A DNA stretch of 64,000 nt, taken from Siphonobacter aquaeclarae (GTDB taxonomy: Bacteria; Bacteroidota; Bacteroidia; Cytophagales; Spirosomataceae). The position numbers were made by a program, and so were the translations under genes. Of the stretch, positions 44,204 through 52,838 are shown piece by piece. Every line of letters begins with the position of its first letter. The stretch's first letter is position 1. The notes below the pieces were generated by a model. That model searched no databases. It saw only the letters and a list, made by a program, of their open reading frames with translations, and was not told where the DNA came from. Location of the stretch: NCBI RefSeq assembly GCF_900103285.1, contig NZ_FNGS01000012.1, positions 121,315-185,314 on the forward strand, written 5' to 3'.

Positions 44204-46189
44204 TCATTTCTTCTGCTGCGCGACCAGCGTACGGATTTCCTCGGACGTCTGGTACATTTTTCCGCCCTTCCGGACCTTTGTGCGGATGAATTTCGGACGT
44301 TTCTTCGTCTCCTCAAAAATCTTGCTGATGTATTCGCCGAGGAACGACAGGCCCATCATCGTCAACCCGCCGAAAAGCGTGATGAGGATAATGACCGTGG
44401 TAAAGCCCTGCGGCGTATCCGGCGCGAAAATGTACTTCGCCAGAATCTGGTAGAAAATGCCGAGAATCGACAGCCCGGTCAGCGCGATACCGCCGTAGCT
44501 CATCAGTTCCAGCGGAACAAAGCTGAACGAGAAAATCGCCTTCTTCGCCCACCAGATGTTCTTGCGCCAGTTGTTGGTCGACACGCCGAACATCCGCTCC
44601 GGCCGGACATAGGGTACACCCGTCTGCCTGAAGCCCACCCATGCCCGTAACCCGCGGAGGAACTGTTCTGTTTCCGGGAGGGCGACGAGTTCTTTGACTA
44701 CCTTCCGGTCCATCATCGAAAAATCACCCGCGTCCCGCGGAATGGGAATGTAGCTCAGGCTTTGGAAAACGCGGTAGAAACCCTTGTAAAACAGGTGAAT
44801 ATGGGGCTTCATCTCCCGCTGCACCCGTGTTCCGTAGACCACTTCAAATCCTTCCTGCCATTTTTCGTAAAAAGAAGGAATGATTTCGGGGGGATCCTGC
44901 AGGTCCCCGTCCATGAGTACCACCGCATCTCCCGTTGAAATTTCCATACCACTCAGAAATGCCGACTGGCTGCCGAAATTCCGGGAGTGGGTAATGCCGA
45001 TGACGTTGGGATCCTTCGCGCAGAGTTCTTCGAGTACCTCCTCAGAATTGTCAGGGGAGCGGTCGTTGACGAAAATGATTTCATACCGGACCTTCATTTC
45101 GTTGAAGGTCTTTACCAGGCGCTCATACATGTACGGCATGGCCTGAGCATCCTTGTAGCACGCAATGATCGCGGAAATGACAGGGTTGAGGTACGGATTG
45201 GCAAATGCCGGCAATACGCGCTCTTCATACTTTTGGCGGTTTTGCCAGTCGGCCGTCCGGCGCAAACCTTCCGCCAGGGAGATTTCTGCTTTCCAGTTCA
45301 GGTCACGGTTTGCCGCGGTGGGGTCGCCGTACCAGTCGGCCAGGTCCCACTTCCGGTTCTGCATGGCACCGTAAACCGGCTCCTGCGCAACGTTGAACGC
45401 TGTCCGCGTGGTCTGCGCCAGATCTGCGATCGTCGTTTTGACGCCGGAAGCGATGTTATAGGAATGCCCGCCAATGACCTGAAAATCAGCCAAAGCCGAC
45501 TTTACAAACGCAGCGACACAATCGTCCACGTACACAAAATCCCGGGAGATCTCGGGTGAAACGAACGGCGGAAGCTGCCCCTTCCGTGCGTTTTCAACCA
45601 GCTTCGGAATCAGGCGGTCGGGCTCTTCCCAATCTCCGTAAATGGAGTACAGGCGAAGGTTAACCGCTTTTTTCTGGTGTACCCGGTGATAGAATTGAAT
45701 CAGGTAGGCCGACGAAACCTTTGAAACGGCGTAGTGGCTGTTGGGCTCCACCGGGTCTGTTTCCGCCGGAGCCGTACAGTTAAACCCATACTCCGAGCTG
45801 CTTCCCGCATGCACATATACCTGATCCGGACCGCAGTTTTCGAGCAGGTTGACCGTTCCGATGACATTCGTCTCGTAGGTCAGGATGATATTCTGCTGCT
45901 TGGAATAAGCGCCGTAAGCAGCGAGGTTAAAGATCGTTTTGGGTTGAAGCGCGTCAAAAACTCCCTTAACGGAGGTCGGCGACACAATGTCGCAGTGGAT
46001 GACATTTTCAGAAGGGACGTCCAGCAGTTTCAGCCGCCAGGCTTTGCGGGCGTCGTGGGTCAGGGCATAGACATCCTTCCGGATAGCAAAAAGTCGTTCG
46101 AACAGAGTAGCTCCGATAAATCCGCTGGCGCCATACACAAAAATGGGGCCCCGGAGCCGGAGAATATCGTCGCGTAGTGAATCGGTCAT
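44204..46189 (-). CDS. Bifunctional NAD-dependent epimerase/dehydratase fused to GT2 glycosyltransferase
   Basis: 661 aa from the ATG at 46189; the frame is open upstream to 46348 but that part overlaps the transketolase N gene. Residues 1-310 are an extended SDR: FVYGASGFIGATLFERL, AGSSSEYG, YAVSK and VYVDDCVAAFVKSAL. From about 325 a GT2 domain begins (VISAIIACYKDAQAMPYMYERL; IIFVNDRSPDNSEEVL; VVLMDGDLQDPPEIIP), then DAGDFSMMDRKVV and two C-terminal membrane segments, like DPM1/ArnC-type enzymes. It likely makes and transfers an unusual sugar onto a lipid carrier. Confidence 0.88.
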   Translation of the reverse strand: MTDSLRDDILRLRGPIFVYGASGFIGATLFERLFAIRKDVYALTHDARKAWRLKLLDVPSENVIHCDIVSPTSVKGVFDALQPKTIFNLAAYGAYSKQQNIILTYETNVIGTVNLLENCGPDQVYVHAGSSSEYGFNCTAPAETDPVEPNSHYAVSKVSSAYLIQFYHRVHQKKAVNLRLYSIYGDWEEPDRLIPKLVENARKGQLPPFVSPEISRDFVYVDDCVAAFVKSALADFQVIGGHSYNIASGVKTTIADLAQTTRTAFNVAQEPVYGAMQNRKWDLADWYGDPTAANRDLNWKAEISLAEGLRRTADWQNRQKYEERVLPAFANPYLNPVISAIIACYKDAQAMPYMYERLVKTFNEMKVRYEIIFVNDRSPDNSEEVLEELCAKDPNVIGITHSRNFGSQSAFLSGMEISTGDAVVLMDGDLQDPPEIIPSFYEKWQEGFEVVYGTRVQREMKPHIHLFYKGFYRVFQSLSYIPIPRDAGDFSMMDRKVVKELVALPETEQFLRGLRAWVGFRQTGVPYVRPERMFGVSTNNWRKNIWWAKKAIFSFSFVPLELMSYGGIALTGLSILGIFYQILAKYIFAPDTPQGFTTVIILITLFGGLTMMGLSFLGEYISKIFEETKKRPKFIRTKVRKGGKMYQTSEEIRTLVAQQKK

Positions 46190-46217
46190 CAGTAAATCCG
46201 CGAAACGGATACGTAGT

Positions 46218-47018
46218 TTAAGGTTGAGGATAGGCCTGGAGAACTTCTTCCCGGGCCTGTTCGTACAAATCGGCGGACATGGGCAGGTAGTGCCATTCCA
46301 TACGGTTTTCCATGTAGGAAACACCTTTGCCTTTGACGGTATTGGCAACGACTACCTTCGGCCGACCGTCCCGGCGGTCTCTCAGGGTATCAATCGTCGC
46401 AATAATGAGCGGAATATCGTGCCCGTCGATCTCCGTCACATCGGCGCCGATGGCTTCGAACTTATGCGGAGCCGCCGAGTCGCCGAGGATGTCTTCCGTA
46501 TACCCGAAACCCTGGAGGCGGTTGCGGTCAACCAGCACCACGAGACGGTCCAGGCGGTTGGCTACCGCGAAATGCAGCGCCTCCCAGGTAGTACCTTCGT
46601 TCGTCTCCCCGTCTGACATCAGGACAAACGTGAGATCGTCCTGGCCCATCAGCCGGTTGGCATTCGCAATACCGGTGGCAATGGGAAGTCCATGGCCGAG
46701 TGAGCCGGTGGCAAACGGAATACCGGCGTGTTTGTTCGGCGCCGGGTGGGCGGGGAGGGTCGTCCCGTTCTGGTAAAACGTCAGGAGTGTTTCGTCGGAG
46801 ATTTCCCCGAGGTAGTTCAGGCAGGTATACAGCGACGCTGCGGCGTGTCCTTTCGACAGAATAAAGGACTCCGTAGGTCTCTTTTGCCGGACAAGGCTTC
46901 CGATCATCAGGTCCATACAGCTCAGGGAACACCCGATATGGCCGGCATTGGCCATCTTGTAAAGTTCGAGTGCCTTGAGTCTCAGTTGCCCGGCTAGTTG
47001 TTTCAAGTCTGCGCTCAT
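46218..47018 (-). CDS. Transketolase N-terminal half
   Basis: 266 aa, the TPP-binding half: MANAGHIGCSLSCMDLMIGSLV, GHGLPIATGIANANRLMGQDD and MSDGETNEGTTWEALHFAVANRLDRLVVLVDRNRLQG (the TPP motif, GDG changed to SDG). It lies 28 bp upstream of the fusion gene. Together with the C-half at 43241 it should form one thiamine-dependent enzyme. Confidence 0.92.
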   Translation of the reverse strand: MSADLKQLAGQLRLKALELYKMANAGHIGCSLSCMDLMIGSLVRQKRPTESFILSKGHAAASLYTCLNYLGEISDETLLTFYQNGTTLPAHPAPNKHAGIPFATGSLGHGLPIATGIANANRLMGQDDLTFVLMSDGETNEGTTWEALHFAVANRLDRLVVLVDRNRLQGFGYTEDILGDSAAPHKFEAIGADVTEIDGHDIPLIIATIDTLRDRRDGRPKVVVANTVKGKGVSYMENRMEWHYLPMSADLYEQAREEVLQAYPQP

Positions 47019-47060
47019 TACTGAAATGAAGGCTGGAATAGTAGAATGGGAAGTTGAACG

Positions 47061-48794
47061 TCAGTAGCGATACTTCGTTCCTTCGAAATCGAAAAGGAGG
47101 ATCCTTTTTCCGGTTGATTTTTGCCAAAGATACACTTTATCCCGCTCAAGCGGGTCTACGCGCTGCCAATACATCGCCTGCCGGGGCAGGTACAGGTTGA
47201 CGAGCTGCGCATCCAGAATCTTCACAGGGATATCCCGGGTGTACTCATCCGCAGCGCCATATCCGGCTGCTGTATTGCTGTTCGGATAGATAATCGTATC
47301 TCCGGGAGCATATAGTTTCGTGATTTTTTCGGCAGTATTTTTCCAGGGATTGGCCGTACGTGGCTCCGACCGGTAGGTATACTTCGGCGAGCGGTCTTCG
47401 TAGATACTTTCCAGTACGGTACCCAGCCAGATCAGCTGCACGATTCCCGCCGCTACTAATATCCCCTTTTCCCATACCGGAAGTATCCGGCACTCTTTCA
47501 GCGTGAGGGTAATAAGAATGATCGCATACGGGAACGAGAAGCCGCCGTAACGCTGTGTCAATCCGAAAGTATGGTCGTTTTTGAAGGACATAAGCACCAG
47601 CACGGCCGTCGGAACAAACGTCAGCAGCAGGAAGAAAACCAGCATCGGCCGCTCCGCCCGGTGAGACAGAAAATACCCCGCGAAAACCGACAGCAGCAGC
47701 AGAGATGCCTGAAAAACCAGGTAGCCGAACGGGTTTACCGTATAAACAAAGAGAGAACCCGCCAGGGCCAATACCGCGATGGTCGGCCAGACCAGCGCCT
47801 CTGTCTTCCGGTAGCGCCAGATACAGAATGCTCCGAGCAGGGTAACCGCACCGCAGATCGCCCAGTTGCGCGCTCCCGCCAGCCGCCCCGCCAGGCCGTT
47901 ACTCACCCAGAACTGGTCGGCCAGAATCGGCGCCAGCTTTTTCCAGACGTTCGGAACCGTTGCCGGATTCACCATTTCACTCGGCTGGGTATAGGCGACG
48001 GTCTTGTACAGTTTCGCCTGGTACGCCAGCGTATGAAGGGTATATTCGCCGCCCTTTCCGGGAGACATCCACCAGACCATCCCTGCCACCGGCACCAGTA
48101 CCGCCAGTCCGAGACCGACCCAGATACGCAAATCGCGGACAAACAGCAGCACATACATGCCGTGAATGACGATCACGATGATTGCCAGGAAATGGCAATA
48201 CCAGACGATCAGCGCAACAACGGCATAGGCCGCAAACAGGGTCCAGGGGGCCTGTTTTTTGGCGGTGACGATGTCGAGGAAAATATCCGTCGCCAGCAAC
48301 GTAAAAAAGAACGTCATCGAGTAGTTCCGCGCCTGGTGACTGTAGGCAATGAAGAAGGGCTCCAGCGCGAGCGTCAGCGCCACTGCAAGCGCTACGCCGT
48401 CGCTTTTGATGTGTTTGCGCGTGAAACGGAACCCGAGCCAAACGGTCAGAACACTGAAAATGAGGGAAAAAAAGCGGGCCGAGAAGTCTGAAAACCCGAA
48501 CCAGTCTCCCCAGAAATGAAAAAGAAAATAGAAGGCGGGTGAATTTCCGATGTCACTCCGGTTGAGGGCCTCGTAATAATCGGCCATCGTTTTGGTCTTC
48601 CAGAAGTCTTTCGGTGTAAAATACTTGCCGTGCAGCTCGGGCTGGTTTGCGCCTTCCATCGGAACACCCTGCGATACCAGCAGGGAAGCCTGCTCATCGA
48701 AGAAAACACTGTAATCGCCTAGTTTATAGAGCCGTAAGCCAAAGGCAACGACCAGAATAGAGGCAAACAGCAGCAGGGTTTTCAATCGTGACAT
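47061..48794 (-). CDS. GT39/ArnT-like membrane glycosyltransferase
   Basis: 577 aa from the ATG at 48794 (MSRLKTLLLFASILVVAFGLRLYKLGDYSVFFDEQAS); the frame extends upstream without support. The GLRLYKLGDYSVFFDEQASLL segment, with Asp-Glu after the first membrane segment, is the PMT/ArnT-type signature, followed by about 11 membrane segments and a C-terminal soluble part. It transfers a sugar from a polyprenyl-phosphate donor on the periplasmic side. It starts the long minus-strand carbohydrate run. Confidence 0.85.
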   Translation of the reverse strand: MSRLKTLLLFASILVVAFGLRLYKLGDYSVFFDEQASLLVSQGVPMEGANQPELHGKYFTPKDFWKTKTMADYYEALNRSDIGNSPAFYFLFHFWGDWFGFSDFSARFFSLIFSVLTVWLGFRFTRKHIKSDGVALAVALTLALEPFFIAYSHQARNYSMTFFFTLLATDIFLDIVTAKKQAPWTLFAAYAVVALIVWYCHFLAIIVIVIHGMYVLLFVRDLRIWVGLGLAVLVPVAGMVWWMSPGKGGEYTLHTLAYQAKLYKTVAYTQPSEMVNPATVPNVWKKLAPILADQFWVSNGLAGRLAGARNWAICGAVTLLGAFCIWRYRKTEALVWPTIAVLALAGSLFVYTVNPFGYLVFQASLLLLSVFAGYFLSHRAERPMLVFFLLLTFVPTAVLVLMSFKNDHTFGLTQRYGGFSFPYAIILITLTLKECRILPVWEKGILVAAGIVQLIWLGTVLESIYEDRSPKYTYRSEPRTANPWKNTAEKITKLYAPGDTIIYPNSNTAAGYGAADEYTRDIPVKILDAQLVNLYLPRQAMYWQRVDPLERDKVYLWQKSTGKRILLFDFEGTKYRY

Positions 48795-48905
48795 AGGATA
48801 AAAGCCCGCGAAGGTTGGCCGCAGGCGCCGCGAAATTGCCAAAAATCGGACGCGGTTCCAAGCCGCTGGCAGATTAAGCTTTCGCTTTTCACCTTTCCGA
48901 AACAC

Positions 48906-48934
48906 AAAAAAGGGCGGTTTGACCCGCCCTTTTT
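48906..48934 (-). terminator. Terminator after the OmpA/PD40 gene
   Basis: On the minus strand AAAAAGGGCGG, 6-nt loop, CCGCCCTTTTT, T. It sits 20 bp after the stop and isolates the OmpA gene from the GT gene. Confidence 0.8.
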
Positions 48935-48953
48935 CCCCTTTTTATCCTGTTTT

Positions 48954-51008
48954 TCAGATTTTGGTAATGGTGAACTCGACGCGCCGGTTCTTTTTCCGGT
49001 TTTCTTCTGTCAGGTTGCTGGCGATGGGCCGGCTGGAGCCGTAGCCTTTCGACGTCACTCGTCCGGCTGCAATGCCCTTGCCGGCGAGGTACCGCTTGAC
49101 GGCGTCTACCCGTTGCTGTGACAAAACGATGTTCGCGTTGAAATCGCCCAGGTTATCCGTATGCCCTTCCAGGTTGATTTCCATACCGGGGTTTTCCTTC
49201 ATGGCTGTGGCAAGGCGGTCGAGCTCCGAAAGAGACGCGGAATCCAGCTCCGCACGGCTTTGGGGAAAGTACACCGTATTGAGGACGATTTTGTTGCCTT
49301 CTTCAATCGGTATCAGGAGGATATTCCGTTTGATTTCGCGGAAACGGCGCTCGTGGCGCAGGTCTACTTCTTCACTCGCTGAAATGAATCCCTTTTTGGA
49401 TGAATGAAGTCCGTAGAGCTTTTTGACCGGAAGTATCAGCTTGTATTCCCCGGTCTCGGGATTGTATTCCGTCTGGATGCTATCCTTTTCGCCTTCGAGT
49501 ACCTGGCAGACGACTTCGGCCTCCAGCGGCTTTTTCGTAACGGCGTTGAGCACAATACCCGATACGATCACGACCGGCTCCGGCTTGATTTCATCGTAGA
49601 TTTTGATCCGGAAGATATCTTCCTGCCCGATGGAATTCTGGTCAGAACAGATATAGGCATACTCGCCGGAGGCCTGGATGGTGAAGTAACCGTCCCACCC
49701 GCCGGTATTGATTTCCGGGCCCAGGTTCTGGGGTTCTGACCAGTTTTGCCAGGTATCGTCAAGGCGACGGGTGACGAAAATATCGTGGTTCCCATACCCG
49801 GGCCACCCTTTGGAGGAGAAATAGACGGTTTTGCCATCCGGCGCCAGAAAGGGAGAGCCCTCTTCTTCGGCTGTATTCACGTCGGGACCGAGGTTCCGGG
49901 GCGTCGACCATTCCCCGTTTCCTTGGAGAAAGGAGACGAACAGGTCCCGATCGCCCAGGGTACCCGACCGGTTGATCGACATCAGCAATACCCGCGAATC
50001 CTGAGACAGGGAGTATTCCGTCAGTTGGGAGTGGTTGTTTTCGTTGAGGTGCGGATTGAGCTGATTGATCCGCACCGGGCGGGGGAAGGACCAGCCCGTT
50101 TTCCCGAAATGAGAAATCGAGACGCCGATATTCATCGCGCCGTTTGGCAGGTACTCATTGAGCAGAAGCGCTGTTTTCAGGTTTGCCGAAACCGAGCAGA
50201 TCGCATTATTCTCCTCGTTGTTGAGCGGCCTGCCGATATTCTGTGCCTTTTGCCAGACGCCGTTGACGAGCTGTGAAACCCAGATATCCTGCCGCTTCAT
50301 CTTGGCGCCGCCGATTTCTTCCTGGACGGCTTCGCCGATGTTGTCAGGGTGGTTGCCCCGGGTGAAGAAAAGCGTTTTACCGTCTGCAGAAATCACCGGA
50401 TTCAGCTCCTGCGCCCGTGAGTTGATCGCGGAGCCGAGGTTTTCGAGGACAATTTTCTTTTTGGTGAACGAGCGGGCGAGGTTGACCGTCGGTTTATAGG
50501 AGACGGTGTCCGCGGAAATTCCGATCGCGTCGATCTGGCTGTATCCCGGCCGGCGACCGGTATTGAGCAGGATTTTCAGGGTATTGGTCCGGACGCCTTT
50601 TTCGAGTTTGATGTTCCAGATTTTACCGTCCTGGGAAAGTCGTTCGGCTATAGACCGGATAAGTTTTTCATTTCCCTTTTCATCATAGGCGAAGATCTGG
50701 GCGAGGCAGCCTGCGCCGAGGTTTTCGACAACGGTAATCTGACGTATCGTCATCAGTGTGTCAAAGCCTACTTTCACAAATTCCTCGCCGGAATCCGGAT
50801 GCCGGGGCGTCCAGGCGCAGGCGGTAGAGTCCGTATAGAGGCCTAGGGTAGGTTTGCCGAGTACCTGAACGGCCCGCAAGGAAGGCGATTTGTCGGGCAA
50901 TACATACTCCGAAGAAAATTGAATCAATTTCGATGCCCAGCGGATCCGCTGTGCCTGTACGCCAACCGATAAGAGAAGGAAGAAGAAAAGAAAAGGTATT
51001 CTGTTCAT
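48954..51008 (-). CDS. OmpA-family protein with PD40 beta-propeller repeats
   Basis: 684 aa with signal peptide (MNRIPFLFFFLLLSVGVQAQ). An N-terminal galactose-binding-like domain is followed by PD40/WD40-like blades (NPVISADGKTLFFTRG, SQDSRVLLMSINRSGTLGDRDLF, GSPFLAPDGKTVYFSSKGWPGYGNHDIF, SGEYAYICSDQNSIGQEDIF). Then there is a carboxypeptidase-regulatory-like segment, and finally an OmpA C-domain (NLEGHTDNLGDFNANIVLSQQRVDAVKRYL; SKGYGSSRPIASN) that binds peptidoglycan. The layout resembles gliding/T9SS-associated PorE-type proteins, but no T9SS genes are nearby. Confidence 0.9.
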   Translation of the reverse strand: MNRIPFLFFFLLLSVGVQAQRIRWASKLIQFSSEYVLPDKSPSLRAVQVLGKPTLGLYTDSTACAWTPRHPDSGEEFVKVGFDTLMTIRQITVVENLGAGCLAQIFAYDEKGNEKLIRSIAERLSQDGKIWNIKLEKGVRTNTLKILLNTGRRPGYSQIDAIGISADTVSYKPTVNLARSFTKKKIVLENLGSAINSRAQELNPVISADGKTLFFTRGNHPDNIGEAVQEEIGGAKMKRQDIWVSQLVNGVWQKAQNIGRPLNNEENNAICSVSANLKTALLLNEYLPNGAMNIGVSISHFGKTGWSFPRPVRINQLNPHLNENNHSQLTEYSLSQDSRVLLMSINRSGTLGDRDLFVSFLQGNGEWSTPRNLGPDVNTAEEEGSPFLAPDGKTVYFSSKGWPGYGNHDIFVTRRLDDTWQNWSEPQNLGPEINTGGWDGYFTIQASGEYAYICSDQNSIGQEDIFRIKIYDEIKPEPVVIVSGIVLNAVTKKPLEAEVVCQVLEGEKDSIQTEYNPETGEYKLILPVKKLYGLHSSKKGFISASEEVDLRHERRFREIKRNILLIPIEEGNKIVLNTVYFPQSRAELDSASLSELDRLATAMKENPGMEINLEGHTDNLGDFNANIVLSQQRVDAVKRYLAGKGIAAGRVTSKGYGSSRPIASNLTEENRKKNRRVEFTITKI

Positions 51009-51058
51009 GAACTAAAAATATCGCAATAATTTCGATGTTAGTCGAAAACGCCGATTCT

Positions 51059-51093
51059 TTGACAGGAATCGGTCCGGCAAACGTCTATTTTTG
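51059..51093 (+). promoter_or_regulatory. Promoter of the M14 peptidase pair
   Basis: TATTTTTG (51086-51093) matches TAnnTTTG, with TTG (51059-51061) 24 bp upstream, slightly long. It lies 98 bp before the gene start. Confidence 0.45.
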
Positions 51094-51191
51094 TTTGTCG
51101 GGGTGTACAAGGTACCGGCGCCCGGAGGATAAGGGTTCTGTTGCCGTTGTTTTCCCTGACCAAAACCATTCAACAAACCCTTTACCCCCTT

Positions 51192-52838
51192 ATGAGAAAA
51201 AGCTTCATCAGCACACTGGGGATCTGTCTGCTGGCCGGTAGTGCGGCCTGGGCGCAAACGCCGGCAGGGTATGCCGACCACGCAGCCCTGACCCAACGCC
51301 TGCAACAGCTCAACACCCGGTACAAAAATCTGACCACGCTGCAGTCCGTCGGGAAAACGACGACGGGCAAAGATGTGTGGCTTTTGAGTGTCGGACAAGG
51401 AAATCCCGCTAAAAAACCCGCGCTGCTCATCGTCGCCAACGTCGAAGGGACCCACCTCGCCGGGACAGAGCTGGCCCTGCAAACGGCCGAAAAGCTGCTG
51501 GAAAAAGCGGGTACCGACAGCGTCGGCAAGCTCCTGGCCGAAAAAACCTTCTATTTCGCCCCCAGCGTCAACCCCGATGCAGCCGCCCAGTTTTTCGCCA
51601 AACTGAAGTATGAACGAAACGGCAACGCGCGGCAAACGGATGACGACCGCGACGGCCTCCTCAACGAAGACGGTCCGGACGACCTCAACGGCGACGGCCT
51701 GATTACCCTGCTCCGCGTCGAAGATCCTTCCGGGACGTTCACCAAATCGAAGGCCGATGCCCGCCTGATGGTAAAGGCCGATCCCCTGAAAAACGAAGAA
51801 GGCGGTTATGTTGTCCTGACCGAAGGTACTGACAACGACAAGGATGGCCAGTTCAACGAAGACGGAGAAGGCGGTATCCAGCTGGGCCGGAATTTTACGT
51901 TTGACTATGAACCGTTCAAACCCGGTGCCGGCGATTACCCGGTATCCGAACCCGAAAACCGCGGGCTGATCGACTGGCTGTACGAAAACAAAAATGTATA
52001 CGCCCTGATCACGTTCGGGCTGTCGAATAACCTGACTGACGCTGTCAAATTCGATGCCGGTAAAGCCAATACGCGCATTGTCAAAGGCTGGCTGCAGAAA
52101 GACGTACAGGTCAACGAGCAGGTAGCCCGCCTGTATAATGCCGCCGGTCTGAAGGAAGGGCCGGTACTCGCTCCGGTGAAGGGCGACTTCCCGACCTGGG
52201 CCTACTACCACTTCGGTAAGTTCAGCTTCTCGACGCCGGGCTGGTGGGTACCAAGAGACACGACAAAAGCCGCCCGGGCTCTCAAGCCGGAGATGATCAG
52301 TGAAGACGCGAACTTCCTCCGCTGGGCAAAGACCAATAATGTACAGGCATTTGTAGACTGGAAAGAGATCGCTTCCCATCCCGATTTTCCCGGAAAGAAA
52401 GTGGAAGTCGGTGGCTTTGTGCCTTTTGCCCGCTGGAACCCGCCGGTAAGCTTCCTGGCGCCGGTTGCCGAAAAACATGTTGGTTTTCTGTTCGCGCTCG
52501 GTAAACGCATGCCGTCGGTGGAGCTGATCAACGTGAAGACGGAAACGGTTTCTCCGGGTCTCAACCGGGTTACGGTTACCCTGCATAACAAAGGGCTGCT
52601 GCCGACGCATTCCGATCTTGGCAACCGGGTGAAGTACGAAGACCGCCTGAAAGTCAGCGTTGCTCTGGCGAAAAACCAGCAAATCCTGTCCGGAAAAGCA
52701 CAGCAGCTCATTCGGCAGGCCATTCCGGGAAACGGTACGGAGGAGTATACCTGGCTGATTTCCGGTAGCGGTGCGGTGCAGATTTCGGCAGCTTCCGGTC
52801 CGGCCGGCGCCGCTTCGGTTTCGGTTAACCTTAAATGA
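51192..52838 (+). CDS. M14-like zinc carboxypeptidase homologue, probably catalytically inactive
   Basis: 548 aa from the ATG at 51192 (signal MRKSFISTLGICLLAGSAAWAQ). The M14 zinc motif HxxE is replaced by ExxH: residues VEGTH (E85, H88) align with IHSNE of the next gene. The third zinc His region (ITFGLSNNL) has no His where the paralog has SYHNFSG, and the catalytic Glu is Gly (FSTPGWW instead of FSNELW). Calcium-like DxDxDG stretches (DDDRDGLLNED, DNDKDGQFNED) are kept. It probably binds substrate or regulates its active partner. Confidence 0.82.
   Translation: MRKSFISTLGICLLAGSAAWAQTPAGYADHAALTQRLQQLNTRYKNLTTLQSVGKTTTGKDVWLLSVGQGNPAKKPALLIVANVEGTHLAGTELALQTAEKLLEKAGTDSVGKLLAEKTFYFAPSVNPDAAAQFFAKLKYERNGNARQTDDDRDGLLNEDGPDDLNGDGLITLLRVEDPSGTFTKSKADARLMVKADPLKNEEGGYVVLTEGTDNDKDGQFNEDGEGGIQLGRNFTFDYEPFKPGAGDYPVSEPENRGLIDWLYENKNVYALITFGLSNNLTDAVKFDAGKANTRIVKGWLQKDVQVNEQVARLYNAAGLKEGPVLAPVKGDFPTWAYYHFGKFSFSTPGWWVPRDTTKAARALKPEMISEDANFLRWAKTNNVQAFVDWKEIASHPDFPGKKVEVGGFVPFARWNPPVSFLAPVAEKHVGFLFALGKRMPSVELINVKTETVSPGLNRVTVTLHNKGLLPTHSDLGNRVKYEDRLKVSVALAKNQQILSGKAQQLIRQAIPGNGTEEYTWLISGSGAVQISAASGPAGAASVSVNLK

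Noticed and set aside
51012..52682. A 556-codon open frame on the minus strand opposite the first M14 gene
   Set aside because: The plus strand has a signal peptide and M14 homology; the minus frame shows no motif.
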